Shown here: one piece after another, positions 10,973 through 22,200 of the stretch
Layout: each line of letters opens with the position of its first letter
Numbering within the stretch: the stretch's first letter is position 1
Assembly: GCA_013397695.1 (NCBI GenBank)
Contig: VYZI01000085.1
Coordinates: forward strand, 1,562,714 to 1,626,713
Source of the DNA: Centropus unirufus
Lineage: Eukaryota > Chordata > Aves > Cuculiformes > Centropidae
Direction of reading: 5' to 3'
Length of the DNA: 64,000 bases
Notes under the pieces: model-generated
Databases searched by the model: none
What the model saw: the letters and a program-made list of their open reading frames with translations, nothing else
What the model was told of the DNA's origin: nothing
Position numbers and translations under genes: made by a program

Positions 10973-12657
10973 CATATTTAAGTTGTTAGAATCGGAACGC
11001 ATTGAGTTTCTTGGGCAAAATGTTATCAAAAGAGCAGTTTATGAACTTTACAAAACTAAAAAAGTACCACAATGGTACTAAACCTATTTGTCTCATCCAA
11101 TAACATTCAATAGAAATATTACTTTAGGTATTTGGGAATAGTGTAGTAAAACCGTGAGGGGAAAAAAAATTACATCCCTTTTCATGGAAACCTGCCAGTT
11201 TTAGTAAACTTTATTGAATAGCTTTATTGTCTAATGAGGCTTTGTTTTTGTGCAGAGCAGCATTTGTGGCTGAGGGTTACCCAGCAACATAACCACTGAA
11301 AATCCAAAATACCCTACCAACATTTCACATTCATTAAAGACGAGACATCATAATGCCTGTAAAATTGACAGTAGAAATAATTAAATATCTTGTAATGGAT
11401 GAAATGAAATGCAGTTGACAGCTAGCACTGAAAATGACATACGTGGCATTTTTATTAGTTTCTGTCTGAATATAAATAGTCCTTTCTTCAAATGAGCAGT
11501 GTAATAATGTCTTTGTTGCCCTTAAAAATCTATTTTAAATCAGTGAGTGTGAGGGTGTCAAATCATTGTCAGAATTTAATTTTGTCATTTATTTTTTAAA
11601 TACAATCTTTTACATGAAAATATGTGCTGGCTTTGCAAAAGGGCAGCGCGACTTCAGGCAGTATTTCTTTGGCTGGTATCGGGTTCAGAAAAAGGAAAAT
11701 ACCGTCTCTGGGTCTGATGCAGTAAACGTGCAGTAGTTGATTATTTGTATTCTACTAGAGAACGTTGGACTGGAATAAATCGATCTGATCAGGCAGCGTG
11801 CTTATCAGAATATTGATTAAACACTAAAACTCCTGCAAACTGCGGGGGCAACAGCATTGTTTCCCACAGGCACTGGTAGAATCCTATTATTTTCTTGACG
11901 ATTTCTTTGGTTTAGGAAGATTATTTCGAATTTTAATCTCATCTTTTGTATAACAGCAGCCCCCTTCATTTCGTATGGGTACTCTTTATCTTCTTATCTA
12001 CTCCGTTAATGGAAGTGTGCAGCAGGACTGGATTCAGGATAGATGCCGTGGGCCCCAGCTCAATGTGTAATTTCCTTTTCACACTGAACTGATTGTGGCC
12101 ACTCTCCGAGTACAGAGATTGTTTTTCCAGATCGTTTTTCTTTTTATGCTCTTGGGGAAGGTCATGCCCAGCACCAGAAACCTCGCTCAGCATCATCTCC
12201 TCAGCCCTCACATGCCAAAGTCTGATTTCTCTCGCTGAAGTCGGTAATACAGTAAGAACACTCTGCCAATTCAGGATATGATTCTCATTTTCAGAGGGAA
12301 GTATGAGACGATAGAGATGTCAAATCAACCGTTAAAAATACCAATGGCTTGAAATAAAATCAACCAATTTAGCTCCGAATTCATATAACAATAATCAGAG
12401 AGAGAATCTGCCTTTGAACACCATAATAACATTGTCTTGGAGGGATTAGGAATTACTTTGGATGGGAAATTCAATCTGCAGCATTGTAATGTTTCTTTTA
12501 AATTGCAGTGGCTGTGGCCCTGTTTCCTGTAAGAGATGCTCATCATCCTTTCCGCACTGTGGATGTCAGGAAGCTCCGGAGTCCTCACCCATTTCTGAAA
12601 CATCCAGGTTTCTTTTTTGATGGGCATCACTACTTCCAAAACTTGACTTCAATTTAG
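10973..12657. other. Old WDR88 intron sequence, AT-rich
   Basis: I see no exon, RNA gene or clear repeat here. A WD-like reading at 11660-11715 was considered and rejected. Confidence 0.4.
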
Positions 12658-12800
12658 AATTGTTTAATTCCCTTGAATGGTCGAGTAGAAATTTCCATGT
12701 AGAGACAGATGCATGCGATGTGTTTCATGGAAAATGGGTGGCTTGTGGCGACTTGGTGAAATTGGGTTGTGTTGTAGCTACTGAACTATTTCTTGTTAAG
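12658..12800 (+). pseudogene. WDR88: WDR88 remnant, third exon (end approximate)
   Basis: The acceptor is TTCAATTTAG, entering with two bases that complete the split codon left by 10142. The reading LFNSLEWSSRNFHVETDACD is followed by VFHGKWVACGDLVKLGCVV. It keeps the family spacing of L, W, R and G-K-(W/Y)-V, with C-(I/V) 11 residues later and one codon deleted. The right end is unclear; a GTTAAG near 12795-12800 could be the old donor. Confidence 0.65.
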
Positions 12801-13379
12801 CTGTGTTCAACAAAAAAAAATAGCTGGGCACTGAACAGCCAGGGTTCAGTGGATGGTTCTGTGAACGAGGATGCTATTCCCTATTTAGCTTTCCCTGCTT
12901 AGAGCTAGGTCTCCTTTTCCACATCCATGGTAATGCTCCCCAGGATGTGAGGCAGTAATACCTAAATAAAAGACCCCAACCCTCTCTAGGTGGCTTTGTG
13001 CCATCGTGACTTTATTTTTTGCAAACACCATATTGTATTCTGATACCTTTCACTTGTTTTTCTTATTTTCATAGAAACTATCCACAAGGCTTAACATGAT
13101 GATCAGATGTGTGGGTCAAAGCAAAGGATTAACAGATTCATAGTTATGTGCATGCATTTGGCAAATATTAATGTCACAGAGGTCAAGTAAGGTCAGAGTT
13201 CAGATTTGCACTCCTGGCCCTTTCCTACCTTATGAAAATATGGGTTTAATGGACTTTTTTTACTTACTGTGTACATTGTTCAGGGTGTAGTTAAAACACG
13301 GGTGAAAAAACCCACCAAAAGATCTCAGAAAAGATGATTTTCATTCAAGGCTTTGGGCTTAAAAATAGCTTTGAAATGC

Positions 13380-13417
13380 TGTCTGCATTCAGGATAGCAC
13401 CTTCACATCGTGGAACC
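13380..13417 (+). pseudogene. Possible WDR88 fragment (C-C-x-x-F-S / T-S-W region)
   Basis: A stretch with TGCTGT, CATTCAG, then CACATCG and TGG resembles, with small deletions, the family repeat that reads N-C-C-F-T-F-S ... C-T-S-S-W. It lies in the right place between the third exon and the 14 kb exon. The match is short, frame-broken and could be chance. Confidence 0.3.
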
Positions 13418-14006
13418 CGTAAGCCTGTGCCTCACAGTTATTACCTTCAACGTAAGCTTCCCTTCCCTCTGGATCTGGAACCGGACTGACCGAACCTCCT
13501 GAGCAGCAGCGCGTGTCCCCCACCAGCACTGGGGCTTCACCCAGTGCAGGCGCTGCAGATCTCCCGGTTCGCTGCAACCCCTGTAAGTAACTCAGCTTCC
13601 CATTAAAATAAAAGGCATGTTTAAATGCTAATATCTTTGTAACTATGGAGAATTCCGGTTTAGTGGCTGTCTTGGTATAATTATATTCTGGTCTCAATAA
13701 CTGAATTTAAAAACACATTTTAAAGATTCTGCTATAAAACCCACGTTTTATGTGTGCGTGTTTGCTTCTCTCGGCTGGAAAAATACATGTTCATCTTTTC
13801 CTTGCATTTCTGAGGTGTGGCATTTGTTGAGCAAAACGACCTCCTGCCTTCCTAAACTCTAGGAATTTTACCTGGTAATACCATCCCTGTTTGAATGACC
13901 TCCCTGGCGGAAGGCAAATAATTCATTTTTTATTTTAATCGGTTTTATTTAATCAGTTTCTATTCCTATGCCAACTCAGTGCTCTTAACCTCGATTGGCT
14001 GCGCTG

Positions 14007-14202
14007 CTGTTGGCAGAATGGGGATGTCAGGAGAGCTCCTGGACCTTGCTTGCTTTGGGACTGGATTCCTTCCTTTTCAGTGGGGAAGATGGTACAAATA
14101 ATGGTTTTTATTCTAATCAAAATAATCCTACAGAGCCATTTGAGCATGGTGACAGATGTTGCGATCAGCAGACCCAAGAAATGGATCCTGTCAGCCTCAA
14201 AG
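14007..14202 (+). pseudogene. WDR88: WDR88 remnant, late WD-repeat exon, split across frames
   Basis: The right end, 14134-14202, reads SHLSMVTDVAISRPKKWILS then ASK, and has donor GTAATC at 14203. It is 23 codons long, equal to the family segment. To its left, DSFLFSGEDGT near 14062-14096 matches the family D-S-S-F-L-I-S-G-G-F-D-R-T segment, but in another frame. From that T to the V of VTDVAIS is 55 bases where the family has about 66, a net shift. A CCTACAG just before 14134 could now act as a new acceptor. Upstream of DSFLF, C-L-L-W sits in yet another frame. Confidence 0.75.
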
Positions 14203-15814
14203 GTAATCTCTAATTCCCAATATGATTTTAGGAGCTGACTTATACACGGAGGTGAAGATTTCCCCTCCTGTTTTCAACTTTCTTGGGATGAAATTTAACA
14301 ACAGTTAAGTTTCTCATAAAAGTGCTAAATTGTCATCTGGATTGACCTCAAGTAATCGCAGAAAATCTTTAAAATAATTTGATAAGTATATTTATTTTCA
14401 GTTATTTTAAAACATGTTGGCAGTTTAGGATTGCTAAAAATTGTTTCCAAAGACATGGTATTTAGATGTGAGAGAACTGAGCTTTCATATCGAGGGGGGC
14501 TCCTCCAATGAGATGGATTGCATCCTCCTGGGAATGATGTAAATCGCTTTTTTGGTGCTATGCAAATGCATCAAAGTAAGTGCAGCTTTTCCTCAGAGAT
14601 TGTGGAAGGTTGAAGAAATGGATCACATTCCTTCGGTGATAGGAATTGAAAAGCCATAGACTCAAAAATTGCTCAGGTTCTATCACTTTGGTTTTTAACC
14701 CTACCTCATACTTGATTGATAAAGACACGATTGTTAAAGGAAAGCTGCCAGGTTTCTCGGCTGCGAACACAAACATACTGTGTCTGTTCTCTCCTTGCAA
14801 AAATTGTCCTTTTTTTTTGGGGAGTGGGATGGAGTAATAACAGTACTTCTCAAAACCAGATTTTGGTAAGGTCAGCGGTTTTCACATACAGGTGCATTTT
14901 TGGTTTCAGAAGTCACAGCCACACACGTGTGCTTCTGAAAATCAATATTTGTACACTCCAGGCCTGCAATCAGATCTGTTTGTGAAGTTGATGGGGCATG
15001 GCTTGGCACCTTCTCTTTCTCCTGGCCTTTAAATTAATCTTTGCATTCCCCTAGCAGGCTTGGGATGTTAACACACTGAAATAAGAATGGAGGGCCTGTA
15101 CATCTTTACGGAGTATATATAAAGGTAATAATTTCCTCTAACCTCTCTCTAGCAGAGGATTCCGTATGAAGAATAATAAAATCCATTAAATACCTGTGAT
15201 GTATCAGGTAATAAATCAAATCCCCAGGAGCAGAAATCTTACTTATGCTGCGTGATACTAGAGCATAAAATGCCTGACTTGTCCTTTGAGAAACAGAACA
15301 ATTTTAAGTGAATACACTATTTCCAGGTTCAATCTACTAAAGAAAATACATGGATATGTAAATTACTGACAGTTTTCCTTCTGTTCTTTGGATAAACTCT
15401 TTCCTTTAGCATAGCAAACAAAGAATCCTCGCTGTCTGTGGACATCACAAAGAGTTTTGTGAGTAAAACCACAAATAAAACCATCAACTTTTTTCTCGTC
15501 GCCTTAGAAAAAACTTCATAAAGGAGCTTTTCAGGCATTGCGAGTAAATTGTGGTTCCTGTCTGACATGATGCAGCACAAATTAATCCTGTCTAAGAAAG
15601 GCGCCCTCCAACAAGGAGCGTGGTATTTTTCCTACCCTTTCTTAGGGGCAACCCGGGGCGGATTATATCTATTCAGTGCATATGAGAAGGCCAATTAATA
15701 AACAATTAAGTGTTTCAAAATGTTTGGAAGCCTTATTCCTAAAAATAGTGTTTTCAACCTCTTCTAAAAGGAACTTCAAGTGGGGAAAAATAGTTGGAAC
15801 AGGGCATGTGACAG

Positions 15815-15858
15815 CCTGGAATGCAGTTAAGCTGTGGAGTACAAAGAAATCTAAGTAG
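15815..15858 (+). pseudogene. Possible WDR88 fragment (last WD blade end)
   Basis: After an AG at 15813-15814 the sequence reads WNAVKLWSTKKSK, then TAG. It resembles the family D-R-T-M-R-L-W-N-I-E-E-I piece that follows the exon ending at 14202, with a 2-base excess before the tryptophan. It is collinear and on the right strand, but short. Confidence 0.4.
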
Positions 15859-16062
15859 GTAGATTTTTTTTCCCTTGTTTTAATGATGTGAATTGTGTAG
15901 CAACAATTACCCTTGAATCCAAGGTTAAATAAAAGTATTCCTAGGGAATAATTTGTTTCATGCAGGTTTATGGCTTTGAATAAATATTAGGTGATAAATG
16001 GTATTATTTTCCAGCTTTCTTTCCCCGCTCTTTATTCTGTAATTATTATTGTTTTGCTACAG

Positions 16063-16110
16063 GGTCTAAAAGAAAATGCTGTGTCTGTGCTCCTTGTAGA
16101 TTTCTTTAAA
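16063..16110 (+). pseudogene. Possible WDR88 last-exon fragment (GLK and CxxC)
   Basis: After TTTTGCTACAG the frame gives GLK and then, one frame over, KCCVCAPCRF. The family tail has G-L-K-L-K followed by a C-x-x-C pair. The order, acceptor and position 1 kb before the tRNA gene fit. The homology is short and frame-broken. Confidence 0.35.
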
Positions 16111-17141
16111 AACAAAATACAAAATATGCCTCTTTTATAGCTAAATTAACTTGGCTTTAATGTAATACTGAACTCATTTTTCTGTGTTAGAGAAGATCAG
16201 ACCTAGAATAAGTAATGGTATATTAGAATTGAAAGTGCTCTTTGTTTCTTCTTTTGCTGTTTTCAGCTGGAAACAACCAAAACTCCATTCTTTTTTCTGC
16301 TCTATAGAAGTTGCTCTATAGAGGCGCAGCTCTTTTTGCATTTGTGATTGGGGGGGGGAATTGGGTAAATCCTCTATTTCCCATATTGAGGAAAAACAAG
16401 GAGAAATTAGTTCTTACAGTCTGGTTTTGATGGAATCATTAAGTTTTATTATTTATGGCCATTTTCTATCTGTTCCTATCACCTGCTCAGTGCTTGGGTA
16501 CCGCCTCACTCAGCTTCAGCCCAGAACTGATCCCTTGCAATTCCGTGGGTTTTGCAGATAATGCGATAATTACGGGCAGTTTGTAACCTGGACACTCATC
16601 TGCATTTTTCTGGCTCTTGTACCCCTCAGGTCTGGCTGATTCTGGCAGCTCCTGTTCCGATGAGACAGTTTTAAGTCTGTTTTAGCGCAGCTTTACTCAG
16701 CGCGGCTGCCCTTCTGGAGGAGTTATTTGAAGAATAACATCTAGAATTTGGCTGTAAATACGCCTCAGATGCTTGCAAAATTGCCAAAGCAGAGCATGGT
16801 TGACTTTTTGCATCATTAGAGATGATTTTAGCCTATAAATATAATTTTAGCCTGTATGATTTAACCCACCTTCCCTCTCTTGCTCTACGGGCGGCCTTGG
16901 GCACTCGAGATGCAGGGGGATGAGGCAGGGCTGCAGCCTCCCCGCAAGCTGAAGGTTTTATTTGAAATGCTGACATTGAGGTGTGTTTTTTTTTTTTCCT
17001 TCCTTTCTTAATTTTTTTTTTTTTAACCACGCTGCGGCCGCTGCCGAGCTCCGATGGCGCCGGGCCGGCCGCAGGACGGAGCTCGGGGCTGACCCCAGCG
17101 GCTGCGGTCGTGAGGCGGCGCGGAGGGGGCGCCTACCGCGC

Positions 17142-17215
17142 GGCGCCGTGGCTTAGTTGGTTAAAGCGCCTGTCTAGTAAACAGGAGATCCTGGGTTCGA
17201 ATCCCAGCGGTGCCT
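17142..17215 (+). tRNA. tRNA-Thr (anticodon AGT)
   Basis: This 74-base sequence folds as a complete cloverleaf. The acceptor arm GGCGCCG pairs with CGGTGCC, with one G-U pair. The anticodon arm CCTGT/ACAGG encloses the loop CTAGTAA with AGT at 17176-17178. The T arm is CTGGG-TTCGAAT-CCCAG. The internal pol III promoter is present: A box TGGCTTAGTTGG (17149-17160) and B box GGTTCGAATCC (17194-17204). A T5 run at 17229-17233 ends transcription. No intron is visible. The first anticodon base A would be inosine in the mature tRNA, reading ACU, ACC and ACA threonine codons. It sits in a GC-rich island and is probably active. Confidence 0.96.
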
Positions 17216-17228
17216 GCGCGGGGCGCGC

Positions 17229-17233
17229 TTTTT
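17229..17233 (+). terminator. Pol III terminator (T5)
   Basis: A run of five T lies 13 bases after the tRNA 3' end, the usual signal for pol III release. Confidence 0.8.
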
Positions 17234-17647
17234 GCCGCCCCCGCCCGCCATCTTTTCCCGCCTGAGACGGGGCAGGCGCAGCTGAGGGCATTCCCTCCCC
17301 GCCCGGAGCCGTTACTCTGTTGAAATACCTTTCAAATGCATTTTTTATTATTTTTCTTCCTCTTGTCTCCACATCTTCAGCTGCCTCGCGGTTAACAAAG
17401 CCTTTCCCGTCAGCCGGCGGGGGTGCCAGGTGCTGAGCCCCTCCTCGCCCGGCAGCGCCCAGACCCGCGCTTCTCCTCCTCCCACACCCCAGCCCGTGCC
17501 TGTTTGGCTCCCACCGTTTAAAAATATTCAGGAGCTCCTTTCACCTCAGCCCTGAGCTTTCCCTGTCTTGCCCTGAGCTTTCCCTGGCTTGCCCCAAGCG
17601 CACGGACCAAAGCCCTGCTGCTCTGGACAGCTCGCTGCATTTATTTA

Positions 17648-17686
17648 GTTGTTGTTGTTGTTGTTGTTGTTATTATTATTATTTTA
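17648..17686. repeat. (GTT)n(ATT)n microsatellite at gap edge
   Basis: About eight GTT units pass into five ATT units and run directly into the N block. Confidence 0.9.
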
Positions 17687-18261
17687 NNNNNNNNNNNNNN
17701 NNNNNNNNNNNNNNNNNNNNNNNNNNNNNNNNNNNNNNNNNNNNNNNNNNNNNNNNNNNNNNNNNNNNNNNNNNNNNNNNNNNNNNNNNNNNNNNNNNNN
17801 NNNNNNNNNNNNNNNNNNNNNNNNNNNNNNNNNNNNNNNNNNNNNNNNNNNNNNNNNNNNNNNNNNNNNNNNNNNNNNNNNNNNNNNNNNNNNNNNNNNN
17901 NNNNNNNNNNNNNNNNNNNNNNNNNNNNNNNNNNNNNNNNNNNNNNNNNNNNNNNNNNNNNNNNNNNNNNNNNNNNNNNNNNNNNNNNNNNNNNNNNNNN
18001 NNNNNNNNNNNNNNNNNNNNNNNNNNNNNNNNNNNNNNNNNNNNNNNNNNNNNNNNNNNNNNNNNNNNNNNNNNNNNNNNNNNNNNNNNNNNNNNNNNNN
18101 NNNNNNNNNNNNNNNNNNNNNNNNNNNNNNNNNNNNNNNNNNNNNNNNNNNNNNNNNNNNNNNNNNNNNNNNNNNNNNNNNNNNNNNNNNNNNNNNNNNN
18201 NNNNNNNNNNNNNNNNNNNNNNNNNNNNNNNNNNNNNNNNNNNNNNNNNNNNNNNNNNNNN
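17687..18261. other. Assembly gap (575 N)
   Basis: This is unknown sequence. The left flank is a microsatellite after a GC-rich stretch; the right flank starts GC-rich. Open frames crossing it are meaningless. Confidence 1.
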
Positions 18262-18989
18262 CGGCTTGGGACGCCGGGAGCATCGTGTGTCAGCGCAGAG
18301 GGAGCTGCTGGTAGAAGGTTCACAGCTGATTTTCTCAGCTTGTTAAATAAAGTTACAGTCCTGGGATTTTATGTCAGTCTATAAAGGTCTAAGTCCATCA
18401 ATGGAATTGTTTGAAGTGTTTTAACAGACGCGATAAACCCTTCTGTTAAAATGTCAGAATACTTAGTCATGCCAAAAAGACCTGTATTATTTATCATGTG
18501 AAATTCTACACAGATAAGTTTCTAAGGGAGTTAAAAATTACTAAACAAATCAGTAGTGCTTAGGCTGAATGTACATGTCAGGTGTGTATGAAGTTTTGGT
18601 TTTTCTTTTACATTTGGCATAAGCCGGAATCTGGAGTAAGACCGTAGTTAGAGATTTGTCAACAGTGTTAAAATTCCATTAAATCTCATTTGTGGTTTGC
18701 CAAGTACCAGGCCGTAAAATCTGTCTTTGCATAAATATTTGCATTTTAATTTTTGATGTAATCTGAATATGCTTCCTTTTCCCATTTCTCCCCCAGATGT
18801 TTCACTATCACAGCCTATAATGTGATATCAGTAACACTCATATCCGTGACAAGCGAAGCAAAGCAGTTGTACTCTGTATGGAATTATCTCATCCACTGCA
18901 AGTGCTACTCACATCCCCCCTGCCCCCTACGCCCCTGGTAAGTGCAATTTTATATTTGAAAACACTCATATAATCAAGCGTGATCTGTT

Positions 18990-19200
18990 GAACTCCCAGC
19001 GAGTGAGAGGGAGCCTGGTCAGACTGGCCTTGCACGTCGGGACCTGCTCTTTGCTCTTCAGCTGCGCTTTGGCTCTGGACGTGCTGCTCTTAACTTTGAA
19101 TCTCTCTCGCCATCTGCGAAATGCTCATAATACTGATCTTCCAGAGTTGCTGGGAGAGTTAATTAATGTTGTATGAAGCACTTGGGGCATTTGGATAAAA
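18990..19200 (+). repeat. Ancient MIR-like SINE relic
   Basis: CATCTGCGAAATGCTCATAA, then ATACTGATCTTCCAGAGTTG, GAGAGTTAATTAATGTTG and GAAGCACTTGGGG follow the layout of the 3' half of MIR-type SINEs (CATCTGTAAAATG... TTAATTAATGTTTGTAAAGCGCTTGG). It is diverged, so this is recognition by eye only. Confidence 0.5.
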
Positions 19201-22200
19201 TCAATGTTATTAAAGCCCTGTTTTTGTTTTTCGTCTCAGTAAGCTCAGTCTCTCTGCAGTTGGGTTGGGCTGGGGCTGAGCCTCTTCGATAGCGCTGGCA
19301 GTGTTCACAGATGCATTTGGGCTGTTTCTGGGAAAAGGACCCTGACTGGCTTCGTTGCATTGGTGGGGGGGTAGACAATTTACAAATAAAACTTTTTGCA
19401 AGCTTTAAATAATGATGTTTCTTGAAAATTTAGTAGGTGGGACTGCTTTAGTCTTCTTGTTGAAGGTGCTTATTAGCTGATCATTAGCTATTATTGCTTA
19501 CCTACAGAAATGTCTGCATTAAATGTTTTAACAGTATTTTTCTGTTGAGATAATTTTCCTTTTTTAATCACTCAAAATATTGCAATGTTTTACAGAGGAT
19601 GTATGTTGTAATGCGTATATTTATTTTTTAAGTCGGAGACTAAACTATGGAAATAACACTGCTTTGCTGGGCTCTGGGTTGGACCAGGTGGCTTTTAAAG
19701 CCCAGGAAGTACATTTTGAGAGGTGTCAGCTTTGATTTGAGCTTTATTTTCAGCTGCTGCTGCTGCAGGTTTTCTCTTTGATGTCTATCTGACATAATTT
19801 GAACGTTTAATGTTTGACTTGTGTGTATAAGGCACACATCAGTGCTGGAAAAACATGATATATTGGCATACTTTATTTGACTTAACCACAGGACCTCTAA
19901 GGAGCTGTAGGGTAATAAATTTAAGCTATCCTGGTAAGCATATTTTTAATAAGCTTTTGCGTTAGTTGCCAAAACCTGCACAATTCATACCTGTTACTGA
20001 TTTATAGCTGAATTAGGAGCACAAAACTAAACTGTTCTTGAGAATCAGCTGCCGAGGCTCTGTCAAGGTGCTACGGAAGAATAACACATGAAGTAATAGC
20101 TTAAAAGCTTAGCATTTATATAAAAATAATGTGGAATGGTGAAAGAAAAAGCCAGCCTGTGATATTTTAAAGACTTCTCAAAGGAGCAGGAATTGCTCCA
20201 GATCTTTAACCCCTGTGCTGTTGTGACTAATAATTTTTTCAGTAGTTTCACAACCAGCTTGTTCTGTGAAACTGTATCCAGAACTTATCACAGCCATGGT
20301 GACTGCTGCTACTGACTCAACGGTGCTGAGTATGGTAAATCTCATTTAATGTAAGAAAATAACTGTATTCAAATTGAATCTGACCAAGGGTGCATCAAGG
20401 CCAGCATCCTCCCTATTAACCGTGGCCAATAGCACACGTCTAGGGCAGGACATGAGCACACGGCAAGCATGCCGTGATATTTTGATGGAATACCCTGCCA
20501 GCCTCCGGTGATTTCCAGCTCAGAGTCTTGAACTCTCCCATACAGACCCGATCAAATTAAATCTTCATTTCTCCATGTCTGTGAATAGGCGAAAGTGAAG
20601 TGACTCCTGCAGGCAGACGTACAGTATTGGAGACATCTTTTTCCGTGGGGACAGTTGCCTAAAGAAAGAAAACATTAGTGGCAGTCAAATGTTTAGTGGC
20701 TGTTTGCTGCAGCAGGGACGATCGGCTTCGGGCCAGATGTTTCCCAGTTTGCCTGTGAGCTGGCATTGCTGCCTGTGTTTTATTCACAGAGATCGGAGTG
20801 AAAGCATTTGATGGGAACATCGAGTAAGCCACACTGCCTGCTAACCCCAGTTTGGAAGCGTGCCCTTTCGTGTTGCCGGGCACGCTGTTCCGTGATGTGC
20901 CAGGCTTTGACAGGCGTGTCCAGTCACACGCTGTCAAATGGGATGGGATGTGGAATGGGATGTGTGTGTCAGGACAGGATTTGCCGAAGTGCAATGTGTC
21001 AGCTCCGAACTTCAGGAAGGGGAGTACTGTCATCTGCAGAGTGGACAACAAAGACTTCTTCCAGTTATTGTTCTACATCTTGTAGAAAATATTGGGGTGG
21101 TTTAATTTGTAAGTAATTTGCAGAAGCAATACCTGCAAGGTTAACGCCTCCATAAAACAGTCCTTTTTATCCAAAGAGCCTTTTAGGCCTCAAATGAGTT
21201 GAAACCCAGTCTGTTTTGAATGTGTTTATTAATTATTGTGGTCGTTGCTTGGTCCCTGCACATCTCTTTCATTAGGGTTGAGGTAGTGAGGTGGAGGCAT
21301 TGCAGATGGACTTGTGGCACCTCCAGCACAAGCCCTGAGGGCGAGGGCTTCGCTCGGGGTTCATCCGCATGAGCCGGGATCCAGGACGTTGCTGTTGTAA
21401 TCCTGGAGTCCTAAGGATAGCATGGGCACAGGCTGACGACCAACACGGTTGTGGGAGCTTCTGGAAGGGCCAGCGCGCAGGCTGGAATGCATCCAGCAGC
21501 AATGGAAAAGGCCGCAATTTCCCTGTGCTTTAAGTAAGAAAAGACAGGGCCTGAGGCCTATGAAAAAGGGAGGCTCTTTCCCTTGTTTTTGCAACAGGTC
21601 TCTTCCCTTCAAAAAACTGTAGTCAGGCTATGATTAAGGTTCAGATGTACAAGGGTATTTTTAATATTAGTCGGTGAGGTAATCAAGAATTGACCTTGCT
21701 GACGTCAATGGCAAAACTCCCACTGACTGTGCCGTAGTCAGGGTTTCATTCAATAAAAAGATAATAAAGTATCTGATTCATAATTAAGGGAGGAAAAGAT
21801 GAATCAACCCAAGCTGTGTGGGCAGAGTTTTTCCTGTGTTATTAGCTGTGCAGTGCCATCAAAACAACGAGGTTTGTCCTTTGCTGCTGTAGGATTTATG
21901 ATTATTCTTCACTTACACACGGCTAAACACAATTACCCCTCGTGTTATTCCTGCTGGAGCGTGTGGTGAGCTCTCATCGTTGTTAATGGAAACTGTTCAG
22001 TGCTGAGTTTTCCCCAAAATCTCTTGCTAATACTTGAGCACAAAAAGTATTTTGAAATTGTCATCTAAATTACAGCTTTTCTATGATGTACAGGTCGATT
22101 AGGCATTGTTTCCAGCCGATATTTAAAAAAAATGTGGGTTTTAGTATGTTTATTGTACACATTAAAAATCTTTCTCTTTTTCTTCTGTGGTAGAAAAGTG

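Larger units (their letters stand above)
9451..16110 (+). pseudogene. WDR88: WDR88 unitary pseudogene (decayed WD40-repeat gene)
   Basis: Scattered exon remnants between GPATCH1 and LRP3 match, in order and on the same strand, the WD40-repeat protein WDR88, which sits between these genes in mammals as I recall. The best matches are 9451-9561 (FEDTKILSCSHHRTVKLW, same length as the family exon with no gap), 12658 onwards (GKWVACG), and the end of 14134-14202 (VTDVAISRPKKWILSASK). Splice sites survive: TTTACAG and GTATGT around the first, GTAATC after the last. Others are broken: the second exon has an in-frame TAA at 10110 and a net shift, and the exon near 14007-14202 splits its homology across two frames. 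The first coding exon is not found. Alternative: a fast-evolving active gene, which the stop and shifts argue against. The alignment rests on recalled family sequence, not a search. Confidence 0.8.
17030..17290. promoter_or_regulatory. CpG-rich island around the tRNA gene
   Basis: The GC-rich, CpG-dense sequence (GCGGCCGC, CGCGCGGCGCC and similar) stands out sharply from the AT-rich flanks. Active tRNA genes often lie in such islands. GC-rich sequence resumes at 17390-17480, before the assembly gap. Confidence 0.6.

Noticed and set aside
11655..11720. WD-like reading LVSGSEKGKYRLW in the WDR88 interval
   Set aside because: The remnants ending at 10142 and starting at 12658 join in phase with no repeat missing between them, and this piece has no splice site and is soon followed by a stop.
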